Shown here: positions 36,220-44,025 of the stretch, one piece after another | How positions within the stretch are numbered: position 1 is the first letter of the stretch | Layout of the letters: the number at the start of each line of letters is the position of its first letter | Assembly (NCBI GenBank): GCA_017414535.1 | Contig: JAFQMA010000044.1 | Coordinates: 1-53,124 of the forward strand | Direction: 5' to 3' | Length of the DNA: 53,124 bases | DNA from: Clostridia bacterium | GTDB lineage: Bacteria > Bacillota > Clostridia > Oscillospirales > SIG627 | Program-made: the position numbers and the translations under genes | Notes under the pieces: model-generated | What the model was told of the DNA's origin: nothing | Database searches by the model: none | Seen by the model: the letters and a program-made list of their open reading frames with translations, nothing else

Positions 36220-38556
36220 ATGTCTAATATCAACGAAAAAGCAAACAACCGCAGCCTTGTCTGCGAGCCCATGACTTGGGAGAAGATCAACTCTCATCCC
36301 TTCCCCACCAAGGACACCCCCGTGGAGGAGCTCAGGCAGATCTGTCTGGATTACATGGCAGTTCAACTGACCTTCCCATGGACCCCCAATTCCAGCTTCA
36401 ACTACGTTCAGTGGCGCGGCAAGGAGCCGAGAGTAAACGAGGGCGTCGTTTACGGCGGTCACCCTTACGTTTCCTGCGTAGCCAGCACCACCTATCACGC
36501 CATGTATTATTACGACCAGAAGACGGGCGTTCTGGATACGGCCGCCATGGGTAAGAAATACAACCTGATCATGGGTAACCAGTGCTCCGGTAATGCCTCC
36601 TGGGGCTGGGCCAGAGTTTGCTCTGCCGCCACCTGGGGCGGTACCCAATGCATCAACCCCGCACACGGCGTTCTGAGAGTTGGCCCCTACACCTACGACG
36701 ATAATCTGACGGACTTTTACAAGCAGCAGATCCACACCCATCACGATATCTGCGTCCCCAACGGCGAGCAGGTGATGTTTGAATCCTACGCTCTGCTTGA
36801 AAAGGCAGACGGTGTTTCCAATTACACCCGCAACGGAGGACACGTGCGTATGGCCGCCACTGCCGCACACGTGGTCAGAAACGAGGACGGTACCATCAAC
36901 GGCGACAAGAGCTGGTGCGATTTTCAGGAGCAGTGCGACACCCGTATTGAAAAGCTCCAAAAGGACGGCACGGGCATTCATATCATGTGCGGTTTCCGCC
37001 GTTATACCTTTAGAAAGCTTTATAACGACGGTTACCTCCCCTTCACTATGCCGGAATTTCACGGAAAGCAGGAGATCCTCCCTGCAGGCCTGACCTTCGG
37101 CCACGAGAAGGATACCATTACCTACGACGAGCTTCAGGCCGCCAGGGTCAAGTGCAATTACGCTCTGTCCGATTTTGAGATCATCATTGAAAATCCCAAG
37201 AAGGAAACCGTTTACTACGGCTTCTCCTTCGTGGAAAGAGCCGCTTTTACGGGAAAGAATCTTCCCTTCGGCTACGCTACCCGCATGACTGCGCCCTACG
37301 CAGGCTATGCAGGCGGCGGCAACACCATTACCATCAACTGCCGCATCGGTACGGGCGAAAAGCTCTTTCTTTACAAGGGTGAATTTGTAAAAGACCCTGC
37401 CAAGGAAAACGATATCACCTGTCTGGTGGCAGAGCCTCTGACTTGGGATAGGCTGAACCGCATTCCCGTGGCTACGGCGGATATGAGCGAGGACGAGATC
37501 CGCAACATTTGCCGTGAGCTGATGGAAATACAGCTGTCCTTCACCTGGACGCCCAATCAGAATTTCGATATTCCCCGCGGCGCTGACACGCTGACGCTGG
37601 AGCGAGGCACCGTATACGGCGGCTGTCCCTACGTTGCCTGCACCTGGAACAGCGTTTACCACGTGATGGAATATTACGATGAGGAAACGGGCGTGATGGA
37701 TTCTGCCTCCTACGGCAACAAATTCCAGACGATGTTCGGTAATCAGTGCTCCGGCTCCGCCTTCTGGGGCTGGGCCAGAGCCTGCAACGCACATGATTGG
37801 GACGGCACCAGCCAAATGACCGTAAAGCACGGTTGCCTTCGCGTGGGTCCCTACACCTATGACGATGCCCTTGATACGTATTTTGAAAAAAACACCCATG
37901 ACATCATTGCAGAAAACGGTGAGCAGGTCATGTTTGAGTCTTACGCTGCCACCAAGGTGGCAGACGGTATCGTTTGCTACAAGGGCAGAGCGGGCCACGT
38001 GAGAATGGTATCTCAGCCCGTTACCGTTGTGAGAAATGCAGACGGCACCATCGACGGCGACAAGAGCTGTATGGCCTTCCAGCATCAGCATCCCACCCAT
38101 AAGCCATGGCCTCAGAAGAACGGCGAGACCTTTATGCGTCAGGGCGGCGTACACACCGTCAGAAGCTTTAACGAGCTCCTCAAGGATGGCTATCTTCCCT
38201 TTACTCTGCCCGAGCTGTGCGGAAAAAAGGCAGTAGACAAGGCATGGGCCAAGATCGACTACGAGGGAAAAGAGATCAGCATCGACACGCTGAACAGCCT
38301 GACCGTTGAGGCAAATTATCCCATCGTGAATATTTCCGCCACAGTGCACGATTCCATGCCCACCCACTGGAAGCCCATCTACGAAAAGAAGGTTCTGACG
38401 GATCTTTCCAAGCTGGGTCACAAGAGCTATTCCACCCGTGGCATTGCCGACGAGGAAAAGCTTTCCGGAATGCTCGCCGAGGGACCTCAGATCGAGATCC
38501 GCACCCTCCTTGGCAACGGCGAGAACGTATTGCTCTTCAAGGGCAAACTGGTTTAA
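36220..38556 (+). CDS. Array copy 17: two-domain cytosolic Cys-His-Gln protein
   Basis: The 778-residue protein carries two complete domains in tandem, at about residues 12-393 and 400-778, and no signal peptide. Domain 1 has Cys122, His208 and Gln238. Domain 2 has Cys510 (FGNQCSGSAFWGWARACN), His593 (AGHVRM) and Gln623 (FQHQ). Domain 1 carries VQWRGKEP, as in copy 16. Domain 2 carries ACTWNSVYH and PELCGKKAVDKA, as in copy 19, so it joins two different subtypes. Each domain begins with its own C.V.EPLTW-type segment. AAAGGGAAAGCCG precedes the ATG. It is 12 bases before copy 18. Confidence 0.84.
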   Translation: MSNINEKANNRSLVCEPMTWEKINSHPFPTKDTPVEELRQICLDYMAVQLTFPWTPNSSFNYVQWRGKEPRVNEGVVYGGHPYVSCVASTTYHAMYYYDQKTGVLDTAAMGKKYNLIMGNQCSGNASWGWARVCSAATWGGTQCINPAHGVLRVGPYTYDDNLTDFYKQQIHTHHDICVPNGEQVMFESYALLEKADGVSNYTRNGGHVRMAATAAHVVRNEDGTINGDKSWCDFQEQCDTRIEKLQKDGTGIHIMCGFRRYTFRKLYNDGYLPFTMPEFHGKQEILPAGLTFGHEKDTITYDELQAARVKCNYALSDFEIIIENPKKETVYYGFSFVERAAFTGKNLPFGYATRMTAPYAGYAGGGNTITINCRIGTGEKLFLYKGEFVKDPAKENDITCLVAEPLTWDRLNRIPVATADMSEDEIRNICRELMEIQLSFTWTPNQNFDIPRGADTLTLERGTVYGGCPYVACTWNSVYHVMEYYDEETGVMDSASYGNKFQTMFGNQCSGSAFWGWARACNAHDWDGTSQMTVKHGCLRVGPYTYDDALDTYFEKNTHDIIAENGEQVMFESYAATKVADGIVCYKGRAGHVRMVSQPVTVVRNADGTIDGDKSCMAFQHQHPTHKPWPQKNGETFMRQGGVHTVRSFNELLKDGYLPFTLPELCGKKAVDKAWAKIDYEGKEISIDTLNSLTVEANYPIVNISATVHDSMPTHWKPIYEKKVLTDLSKLGHKSYSTRGIADEEKLSGMLAEGPQIEIRTLLGNGENVLLFKGKLV

Positions 38557-38568
38557 AGGTGAAGTCAA

Positions 38569-40902
38569 ATGAGTGCAATGAAAAAGGAATCCCGCATTCC
38601 CGAATTGACCCCCGATACACGTGCAAGACTGGATGCCATTCCCGTTCCTACGGCTGACATGACCACCGACGAGCTTCGTCAGATCTGTCTGGACTTTATG
38701 GACGTACAGACCAGCTTTGTCTGGACACCCAATTCCAGCTTTACCTACCTGCAGTGGCAGGGCAAGGAGCCTGAGATCAACGAGGGCACCATTTACGGCG
38801 GCATGCCCTACGTTTCCTGCACCATGAGCAGTCTCTACCGCGCCCTGTATTTCTACGATGAGGAAACGGGCGTACTGGACACGGCCACCCTGGGCGATAA
38901 TTTCGCCGCCATCATGGGTAACCAATGCTCCGGCAACTCCGCCTGGGGCTGGGCAAGAGTGTGCTCTGCCGCTACCTGGAACAGCACCCAGTATATCAAT
39001 CCCGCACACAACGCGATCCTTGTCGGCCCCTACACCTACGACACGGAAAAGCTGACTGACTTCTACACCCAAAAGATCCACACCCGTGAGGATATCTGCG
39101 AGAAGAACGGGGAGCAGGTCATGTACGAATCCTACGCCCTGCTTGAAAAGGCAGACGGTATCGTAGACTATAAGAGAACGGGCGGTCACGTAAGAATGGT
39201 ACGTGAGAGACCCGTGGTGGTAAGAAACGAGGACGGCACCATCAACGGCGAGGAGAGCTATCTGGATTGCCGTGAGCAGGGCTCTGCCCGCGTGGAGCGG
39301 ACCATGCCCGACGGACAAACCATTTACGTTATGGACGCCGATCGGCGCTATACCTTCTACAAGCTCTTCCGCGGCGGTTATCTTCCCTTTACCATGCCCG
39401 AATTTCACGGACTGAAGAAGATCGAGCCTGCTCGCGTTTCCCTGACTCACACCAAGGGGACCGTCACCTACGACGAGCTGATGGAAAGCACCGTGGAGTG
39501 TAACTACGCTATCAGCGATATTGAGATCACCATCAAAAACAAAGACGGTAAAAAGCTTTATTACGGCTTTATTTATCCCGAAAGAACCGCCTTTGAAACC
39601 AAAGAATTCCAGTTGAAAATCGCCAAACGCGGCACGCCTCCCTTTACGGGCTACGCCGGTGGCGGCAACACCATTACTCTGCGCGCCAGAGTGGGCACCG
39701 GCCAGCTCCTGCCTCTGTACGAGGGCGAATACTGCATTGACGAAGGTAAGGCTGATGATATTACCCGTTTGGTGGCGGAGCCTCTCACCTGGAACAAGCT
39801 GCGTCAGATCCCCGTGGCAAAGGCCGACATGACGGAGGAGGAGATCCGCGAGATCTGCCGCCGTCTGATGGAGGTTCAGCTATCCTTTACCTGGACCCCC
39901 AACGAGACCTTTACCATCCCTCGCAAGGACGGCCCCCTTGCCTTGGAGAGAGGCACCGTTTACGGTGGTTGCCCCTACGTTGCCTGCACCTGGAACAGCA
40001 TTTACCACGCTATGGAATACTACGACGAGGAGACAGGCGTGATGAACTCCGCCGCTTACGGCGAGGATTTCAAGACGCTCTTCGGAAACCAGTGTGCCGG
40101 CTCCGCCTTCTGGGGCTGGGCGAGAGCCTGCAACTCCATCCGTTGGGGAGGCACCAGTGAAATGACTGTGAAGAACGGTTGTCTGCGCGTAGGTCCCTAC
40201 ACCTACGACGACAATCTGGAAAGCTTCTACGAGAGAGATACTCATGAAATCATTGCCGATAACGGCGAGCAGACGATCTTTGAATCCTATGCCGCCACCA
40301 AGGTGGCAGACGGCATCGTCTGCTTCAAGGGAAAGGCAGGTCACGTAAGAATGGTATCTCAGCCGGTGACGGTGGTAAGAAACGAGGACGGCACCGTTGA
40401 CGGCGACAAGAGCTGCATGGCCTTCCAGCATCAGCATCCCACCCACAAGCCCTTCCCTCAGAAGAACGGTGCAACCTTCATGCGCCAGGGCGGTGTAAAC
40501 ACCGTCAGAAGCTTTAACGAGCTTCTCAAGGATGGCTATATCCCCTTCACCCTTGCCGAGCTTTGCGGCAAGAAGGAAGTGGAAAAGGCATGGGCCAAGG
40601 TGGACTATGAGGGCGAGGAGATCGAGGTGGAGAGGCTGGATACCCTGACCGTGACCTCCAACTACCCCATCGTCAAGATCACACTGACCGTCAACAATCA
40701 AGCCTTCAACCGTTGGAGACCCCTGTACTTCAAGAAGATCCTCACCGATCTTTCCAAGTTCTGTCATTACGATTACAAGACCGAGAGCTTTGGAGCAAGT
40801 CCCAAGCTGCAGGAGCTGAGAAAGATGGAAACACTGGTAGTGCTTCGTGCCCTTGTTTCCACCGGCGAGACGATCGAGATGTATCGCGGAAATCTCAAAT
40901 AA
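38569..40902 (+). CDS. Array copy 18: two-domain cytosolic Cys-His-Gln protein
   Basis: The 777-residue sister of copy 17 has the same layout. Domain 1 has Cys120, His207 and Gln237. Domain 2 has Cys509 (FGNQCAGSAFWGWARACN), His592 and Gln622. The second domains of 17 and 18 are more alike than the first domains, e.g. the same MVSQPVTVVRN and MAFQHQHPTHKP runs. The ATG at 38569 follows AAAGGTGAAGTCAA. A second ATG three codons in is also possible. It shares a transcript with copy 17 and ends at a terminator. Confidence 0.84.
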   Translation: MSAMKKESRIPELTPDTRARLDAIPVPTADMTTDELRQICLDFMDVQTSFVWTPNSSFTYLQWQGKEPEINEGTIYGGMPYVSCTMSSLYRALYFYDEETGVLDTATLGDNFAAIMGNQCSGNSAWGWARVCSAATWNSTQYINPAHNAILVGPYTYDTEKLTDFYTQKIHTREDICEKNGEQVMYESYALLEKADGIVDYKRTGGHVRMVRERPVVVRNEDGTINGEESYLDCREQGSARVERTMPDGQTIYVMDADRRYTFYKLFRGGYLPFTMPEFHGLKKIEPARVSLTHTKGTVTYDELMESTVECNYAISDIEITIKNKDGKKLYYGFIYPERTAFETKEFQLKIAKRGTPPFTGYAGGGNTITLRARVGTGQLLPLYEGEYCIDEGKADDITRLVAEPLTWNKLRQIPVAKADMTEEEIREICRRLMEVQLSFTWTPNETFTIPRKDGPLALERGTVYGGCPYVACTWNSIYHAMEYYDEETGVMNSAAYGEDFKTLFGNQCAGSAFWGWARACNSIRWGGTSEMTVKNGCLRVGPYTYDDNLESFYERDTHEIIADNGEQTIFESYAATKVADGIVCFKGKAGHVRMVSQPVTVVRNEDGTVDGDKSCMAFQHQHPTHKPFPQKNGATFMRQGGVNTVRSFNELLKDGYIPFTLAELCGKKEVEKAWAKVDYEGEEIEVERLDTLTVTSNYPIVKITLTVNNQAFNRWRPLYFKKILTDLSKFCHYDYKTESFGASPKLQELRKMETLVVLRALVSTGETIEMYRGNLK

Positions 40903-40910
40903 ATTTAAAA

Positions 40911-40935
40911 AGAGAAGCTGCGGCTTCTCTTTTTT
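40911..40935 (+). terminator. Terminator of copies 17-18
   Basis: AGAGAAGC-TGCG-GCTTCTCT (40911-40930) followed by five T's, with a matching A-run upstream. Confidence 0.83.
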
Positions 40936-40975
40936 CACAAATGGCAAATTTTCAAGAAAACATTGTCAAAAAGAC

Positions 40976-41004
40976 TACCAAAGGCTGAAAACTTGTGGTA
41001 GAAT
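40976..41004 (+). promoter_or_regulatory. Probable promoter of copy 19-PHP-HAD operon
   Basis: TAGAAT (40999-41004) preceded by TGTGG (extended -10). No good -35 at 17 bases. CTACCA (40975-40980) and TGGTAG (40996-41001) form an inverted repeat that reaches into the -10 box. Confidence 0.4.
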
Positions 41005-41032
41005 GGAAAAAAATTCTTGCGAGGTTTTTATC

Positions 41033-42223
41033 ATGGCAGAAGTGAAAAAAAACGCCCCTGACGTGAACGACATTGAAAAGCTGGTCTTTGTTCCCTTGAC
41101 TGAGGACGTCATCGACCGCATCCCCGTGGCAACGGAGGACATGACCGAGGAGGAGAAGCGCGCCATCTGCGTGGAATTTTTCCGACTGCAGCTGACCTTC
41201 CCTTGGACCCCTAACGAGACCTTCAAGGGATGCAAGACCTCCGACGGTAACGCCATTCTGGAAAAGGGCAAGGTATACGGCGGTAACCCCTATATTGCCT
41301 GTACCTGGAACAGTCTGTATCACTTTATGATGTATTACGATGAAAAGACCGGTGTGCTGGACGTGGCAAGCCACAGAGATAACATTCAGCAGCTCATCGG
41401 TAACCAGTGTGCCGGCGGTGCCTCCTGGGGCTGGCGTCGCGTCACCAATTCCCAGACCTGGCGCGGCACGCAGGAAATGACCCCTCACACGGGCCTCATC
41501 CCCCTCGGTCCTTACTCCTATGACAAGGATCTGAAGCGCTGGCGTGATCCCGCCTACGGCAACGTATCCACCATTGACGTTTGCAAGGAAAACGGTGAGC
41601 AGACCATGTACGAATCCTACGCACTGCTAAAGACCGCCGACGGCATTTCCACCTATTCGGGCAGCGCCGGCCACGTGCGAATGATCTGCAAGGATGCAGT
41701 GGTGGTGCGCCGCGAGGACGGCACCATTGACGGTGACGAAAGCTACATTACCTTTATGCATCAGCAAACACGTTTCTTCCCCCGCACCCAGCCCGACTCT
41801 ACTTCCTATGAGATCCAGGGCGGCGTTGGCACCAGAAGAAGCTTTGCCATCACCTTTGAGCAGGGCTACCTTCCCTTCACCCTGCCTGAGCTTTGCGGCA
41901 AAAAGAAGATCGATAAATCTCATACCACGCTGTCCGTCGGCGGCGAGGCTCTCTCCCCCAAGGAGCTGAAGGCAGGCATTGTAGAAAGCAACTTCTCCAT
42001 TGCTACCATTACCCTGACCGTGCCCGGTGAGACGGAAAAGGCCGCCCCCCTTTATAAAAAGGTCATCGGTGTGGATCTTTCTGAATATTTCCATTACAGC
42101 TATCCCATCGAAAGCCTCATCAACGAGGAGGAGCTTGCTCCCTTTGCGGGTAAAAAGGCAAAGATCCACGTGCGGATCGGCACGGGTGAAAAACCCGTGG
42201 TTTGGAGCGGTATTCTGAAATAA
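41033..42223 (+). CDS. Array copy 19: cytosolic Cys-His-Gln protein, C-type
   Basis: The 396-residue protein starts at the ATG at 41033 (MAEVKKNAPDVNDIEKLVFV), with GAGG eight bases before it. The frame is open far upstream, but that part covers the terminator and promoter. No signal peptide. Catalytic residues are Cys126 (IGNQCAGGASWGWRRVTN), His214 (SAGHVRM) and Gln244 (FMHQ). ACTWNSLYH, PELCGKKKIDKS and the VDLSEYFHYSY tail match the second domains of copies 17 and 18. It is followed after 15 bases by the PHP gene, the only array member with unrelated genes in its operon. Confidence 0.83.
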   Translation: MAEVKKNAPDVNDIEKLVFVPLTEDVIDRIPVATEDMTEEEKRAICVEFFRLQLTFPWTPNETFKGCKTSDGNAILEKGKVYGGNPYIACTWNSLYHFMMYYDEKTGVLDVASHRDNIQQLIGNQCAGGASWGWRRVTNSQTWRGTQEMTPHTGLIPLGPYSYDKDLKRWRDPAYGNVSTIDVCKENGEQTMYESYALLKTADGISTYSGSAGHVRMICKDAVVVRREDGTIDGDESYITFMHQQTRFFPRTQPDSTSYEIQGGVGTRRSFAITFEQGYLPFTLPELCGKKKIDKSHTTLSVGGEALSPKELKAGIVESNFSIATITLTVPGETEKAAPLYKKVIGVDLSEYFHYSYPIESLINEEELAPFAGKKAKIHVRIGTGEKPVVWSGILK

Positions 42224-42238
42224 AAAACGGAGGTACCC

Positions 42239-43177
42239 ATGAAGGACCGAATCGAGCTTCTTCCGAAGGACAGAAGCTTTTACAAGGCAAACCTACACTG
42301 TCATTCCACGGTCAGCGACGGTGCCTTTACCCCTGAAGAGCTAAAAAGCATGTATATGGCAAAGGGGTACAGCGTGATCGCCTTCACGGATCACGAAATA
42401 TGCGTTCCCCACACGGAGCTGACGGACGATAATTTTGTTGCCCTGACAGGCGTTGAGATCGCCTTCGGTGTGGGCGGAAAAAACAAGACCAGCGTACATC
42501 TGTGCGGTATTGCGCGGGATCCCGAGAAGACCATGGAGATCCCCAACGAGGAAAGCGACTGCGCCGAGGCCATAGCAAGCGGCGTAGTGCGACTGAGGAA
42601 GGAAAACTGCATTTCCACCCTCAATCATCCCCTATGGTCCGCCCTGTCCGCCGAAACACTGCAGAGCCTGCCCTCCCCCGATCATATGGAGGTGGCCAAC
42701 GGCTTTGAGATGATCGTAGACGGCTACGGCACAGCCGACGCCCTTTACGAGATGGAGCTAAGACGGGGACGGCGCTTCCGCCCTCTTGCCACGGACGACA
42801 GCCACAGAAGTGCAGACGGCAGTGCTGGACCGGAGTATTTTCGCGGATGGACCGTTCTTTGTGCGCAGAAGCTTTGCTACGACTCCGTGATCGAAGCGCT
42901 GGAAAAGGGGCATTTCTATGCCTCTACGGGACCGGAAATACGCGGTCTGTGGATCGAAAATAACGTACTTTACGTGGAAACGAGCCCCGTTTGCGGCATT
43001 TACGTGCACGGAACGGAATACCGCCACAGAAAGGCGGTAACAGAGCGGCACAATACCCTCTGTCGAGCCGAGATCCCCTTGACGGGCTTTGAAACAAGCG
43101 ACTACCTGTTCGTGCGATTGGTGGACGAAAACGGAAAGACGGCCTGGTCCTGTCCTTATTACTTTGAAAAGGTATAA
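42239..43177 (+). CDS. PHP-domain metal-dependent phosphoesterase
   Basis: The 312-residue protein has the PHP motifs in order: NLHCHSTVSDG (HxH, about residues 19-29), AFTDHE (about 55), TGVEIA (about 76), NHPLW (about 131) and TDDSH (about 188). These bind two or three metals. The C-terminal 90 residues are beta-rich (GHFYASTGPEI onwards), as in many stand-alone PHP proteins related to TrpH/YciV nucleotide or 5'-phosphate esterases. The exact substrate cannot be read. ACGGAGGTACCC precedes the ATG. It sits between array copy 19 and a HAD phosphatase, 15 and 5 bases apart, so the three are cotranscribed. Confidence 0.85.
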   Translation: MKDRIELLPKDRSFYKANLHCHSTVSDGAFTPEELKSMYMAKGYSVIAFTDHEICVPHTELTDDNFVALTGVEIAFGVGGKNKTSVHLCGIARDPEKTMEIPNEESDCAEAIASGVVRLRKENCISTLNHPLWSALSAETLQSLPSPDHMEVANGFEMIVDGYGTADALYEMELRRGRRFRPLATDDSHRSADGSAGPEYFRGWTVLCAQKLCYDSVIEALEKGHFYASTGPEIRGLWIENNVLYVETSPVCGIYVHGTEYRHRKAVTERHNTLCRAEIPLTGFETSDYLFVRLVDENGKTAWSCPYYFEKV

Positions 43178-43182
43178 AAAAC

Positions 43183-43866
43183 ATGCTTGAAAATAAATTC
43201 CGTGCAGTACTCTTTGATCTGGACGACACCCTATACAGTCGTAAGGACGGCGCTGAACGTACCTTTCCTGAAATGTTTCATCGCTATCTTTACCCCTCTG
43301 CAAGCGAAAGCGAGATCGCTGAGCGCGTGGCCTTCATGATGACGAAGGTGCAACGGGACAGCATGATCTGCGAGGAAGCTTTTGATGCACTTCTGGAGAA
43401 ATTCCCATCCGAAATTCCCTATGACCGCCAAAAATGCGTGGATCATTACTATCGGTATTTGCCCGAAATGGCAGTTCCCTTCCCCGAGACGCACGAGGTT
43501 TTGAAGGAGCTAAAAGAAAAGGGGTTGCTCCTTTGCATGGTGACAAACGTTGCGGAGGACCGCTGCGAATCCCAATGGCGAAAGATCCGCGGCATGGATC
43601 TTGAAAAATACTTTGATGCGATCCTGCTTTCGGGCGAAATCGGTATCCATAAGCCGGACAAGCGCATTTTTCTCATGGCCGCAGAACGCATAGGTGTAGC
43701 ACCGAAGGAGTGTCTTTTCGTCGGTGATAATCCCACCACGGACATAAGCGGTGCGCTGGAGGCGGGCATGGAAGCCCTCTGGCTTGACATCTATCCCTAT
43801 GATGGTCGTTATGCAGAGAACAGCAGGGTGCGCCGCGCAAGTCGTCTATCTGATTATTTTAACTAA
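43183..43866 (+). CDS. HAD-superfamily hydrolase, subfamily IA
   Basis: The 227-residue protein shows all four HAD motifs: LFDLDDTLYS (motif I, nucleophile Asp about residue 13), MVTNVAED (motif II), HKPDKRIF (motif III Lys) and FVGDNPTTDI (motif IV). The helical cap between motif I and II marks type C1, as in phosphoglycolate phosphatase and YjjG-like 5'-nucleotidases. The substrate is a small phosphate ester but not further defined. The start at 43183 is five bases past the PHP stop and lacks a clear ribosome binding site, so coupled translation is likely. No clear terminator follows. Confidence 0.87.
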   Translation: MLENKFRAVLFDLDDTLYSRKDGAERTFPEMFHRYLYPSASESEIAERVAFMMTKVQRDSMICEEAFDALLEKFPSEIPYDRQKCVDHYYRYLPEMAVPFPETHEVLKELKEKGLLLCMVTNVAEDRCESQWRKIRGMDLEKYFDAILLSGEIGIHKPDKRIFLMAAERIGVAPKECLFVGDNPTTDISGALEAGMEALWLDIYPYDGRYAENSRVRRASRLSDYFN

Positions 43867-43905
43867 AAACGCTTAGAAACGACAGAAAATGAAAGAAAAA
43901 AATCA

Positions 43906-43944
43906 GTGCTCCTCTTGACTTTCAAGGGGAGCACATTGTATAAT
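43906..43944 (+). promoter_or_regulatory. Promoter and operator-like inverted repeat of the TIM-barrel gene
   Basis: TTGACT (43915-43920) and TATAAT (43939-43944), 18-base spacer. The inverted repeat GTGCTCCTCTTGA-CTT-TCAAGGGGAGCAC (43906-43934), 13 bp with one wobble pair, covers the -35 and most of the spacer. No T-run follows, so it looks like a regulator site rather than a terminator. Confidence 0.6.
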
Positions 43945-43992
43945 GAGGGATAGAAAAAGGTCGGTTTTACGGGCTTTTTCGGCAAACAATCA

Positions 43993-44020
43993 GATCCCAA
44001 CGGGGATCGTTGGCGGAGGA
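43993..44020 (+). promoter_or_regulatory. Leader hairpins next to the ribosome binding site of the TIM-barrel gene
   Basis: GATCCC-AACG-GGGATC (43993-44008) and CCAACG-GGGAT-CGTTGG (43997-44013) are two mutually exclusive hairpins. The second ends two bases before the GGAGGA ribosome binding site (44015-44020). May influence translation; unproven. Confidence 0.35.
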
Positions 44021-44025
44021 ATACA

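Larger units (their letters stand above)
14559..42223 (+). repeat. Tandem array of 19 paralogous genes carrying 21 copies of a Cys-His-Gln domain
   Basis: Nineteen same-strand genes in a row share one protein domain of about 370-390 residues. Ordered marks are: PLTW..I..IP.A...M; LRQICLDF..LQL.F.W.P; YGG.PYV; Y.DEETGVLD; GNQCSG..FWGWARVSN (Cys); GPYTYD; NGEQVMF.SYA; ADG; GGHV.M (His); DGTIDG..SY....Q.Q (Gln); LF..GYLPF...EF.G; NY.IS; STGE....Y.G. Copies 1-15 carry a lipoprotein signal peptide and copies 16-19 none. The spacing Cys to His is 81-88 residues and His to Gln 28-30 in every copy. The order fits papain-fold enzymes such as NlpC/P60 or CHAP, which is inference. No mobile-element genes are inside. 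At the DNA level neighbouring copies vary from near-identical stretches (5 and 6) to clearly diverged. Confidence 0.9.

Noticed and set aside
36202..39450. 1082-codon open frame on the minus strand across the array, and similar long minus frames at 17292, 18555, 19765, 21421 and 26467
   Set aside because: These mirror the strongly conserved plus-strand paralogues. Their regularity comes from codon bias of the real genes on the other strand, and they have no start signals.
40847..41032. N-terminal extension of array copy 19
   Set aside because: The open frame covers the end of copy 18, its terminator and the promoter; the ATG at 41033 gives the same start position as its relatives.
14559..42223. 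CRISPR or short tandem repeat explanation for the repeated sequence
   Set aside because: The repeat unit is a whole gene of about 1.3 kb with coding constraint; there are no short direct repeats with spacers.
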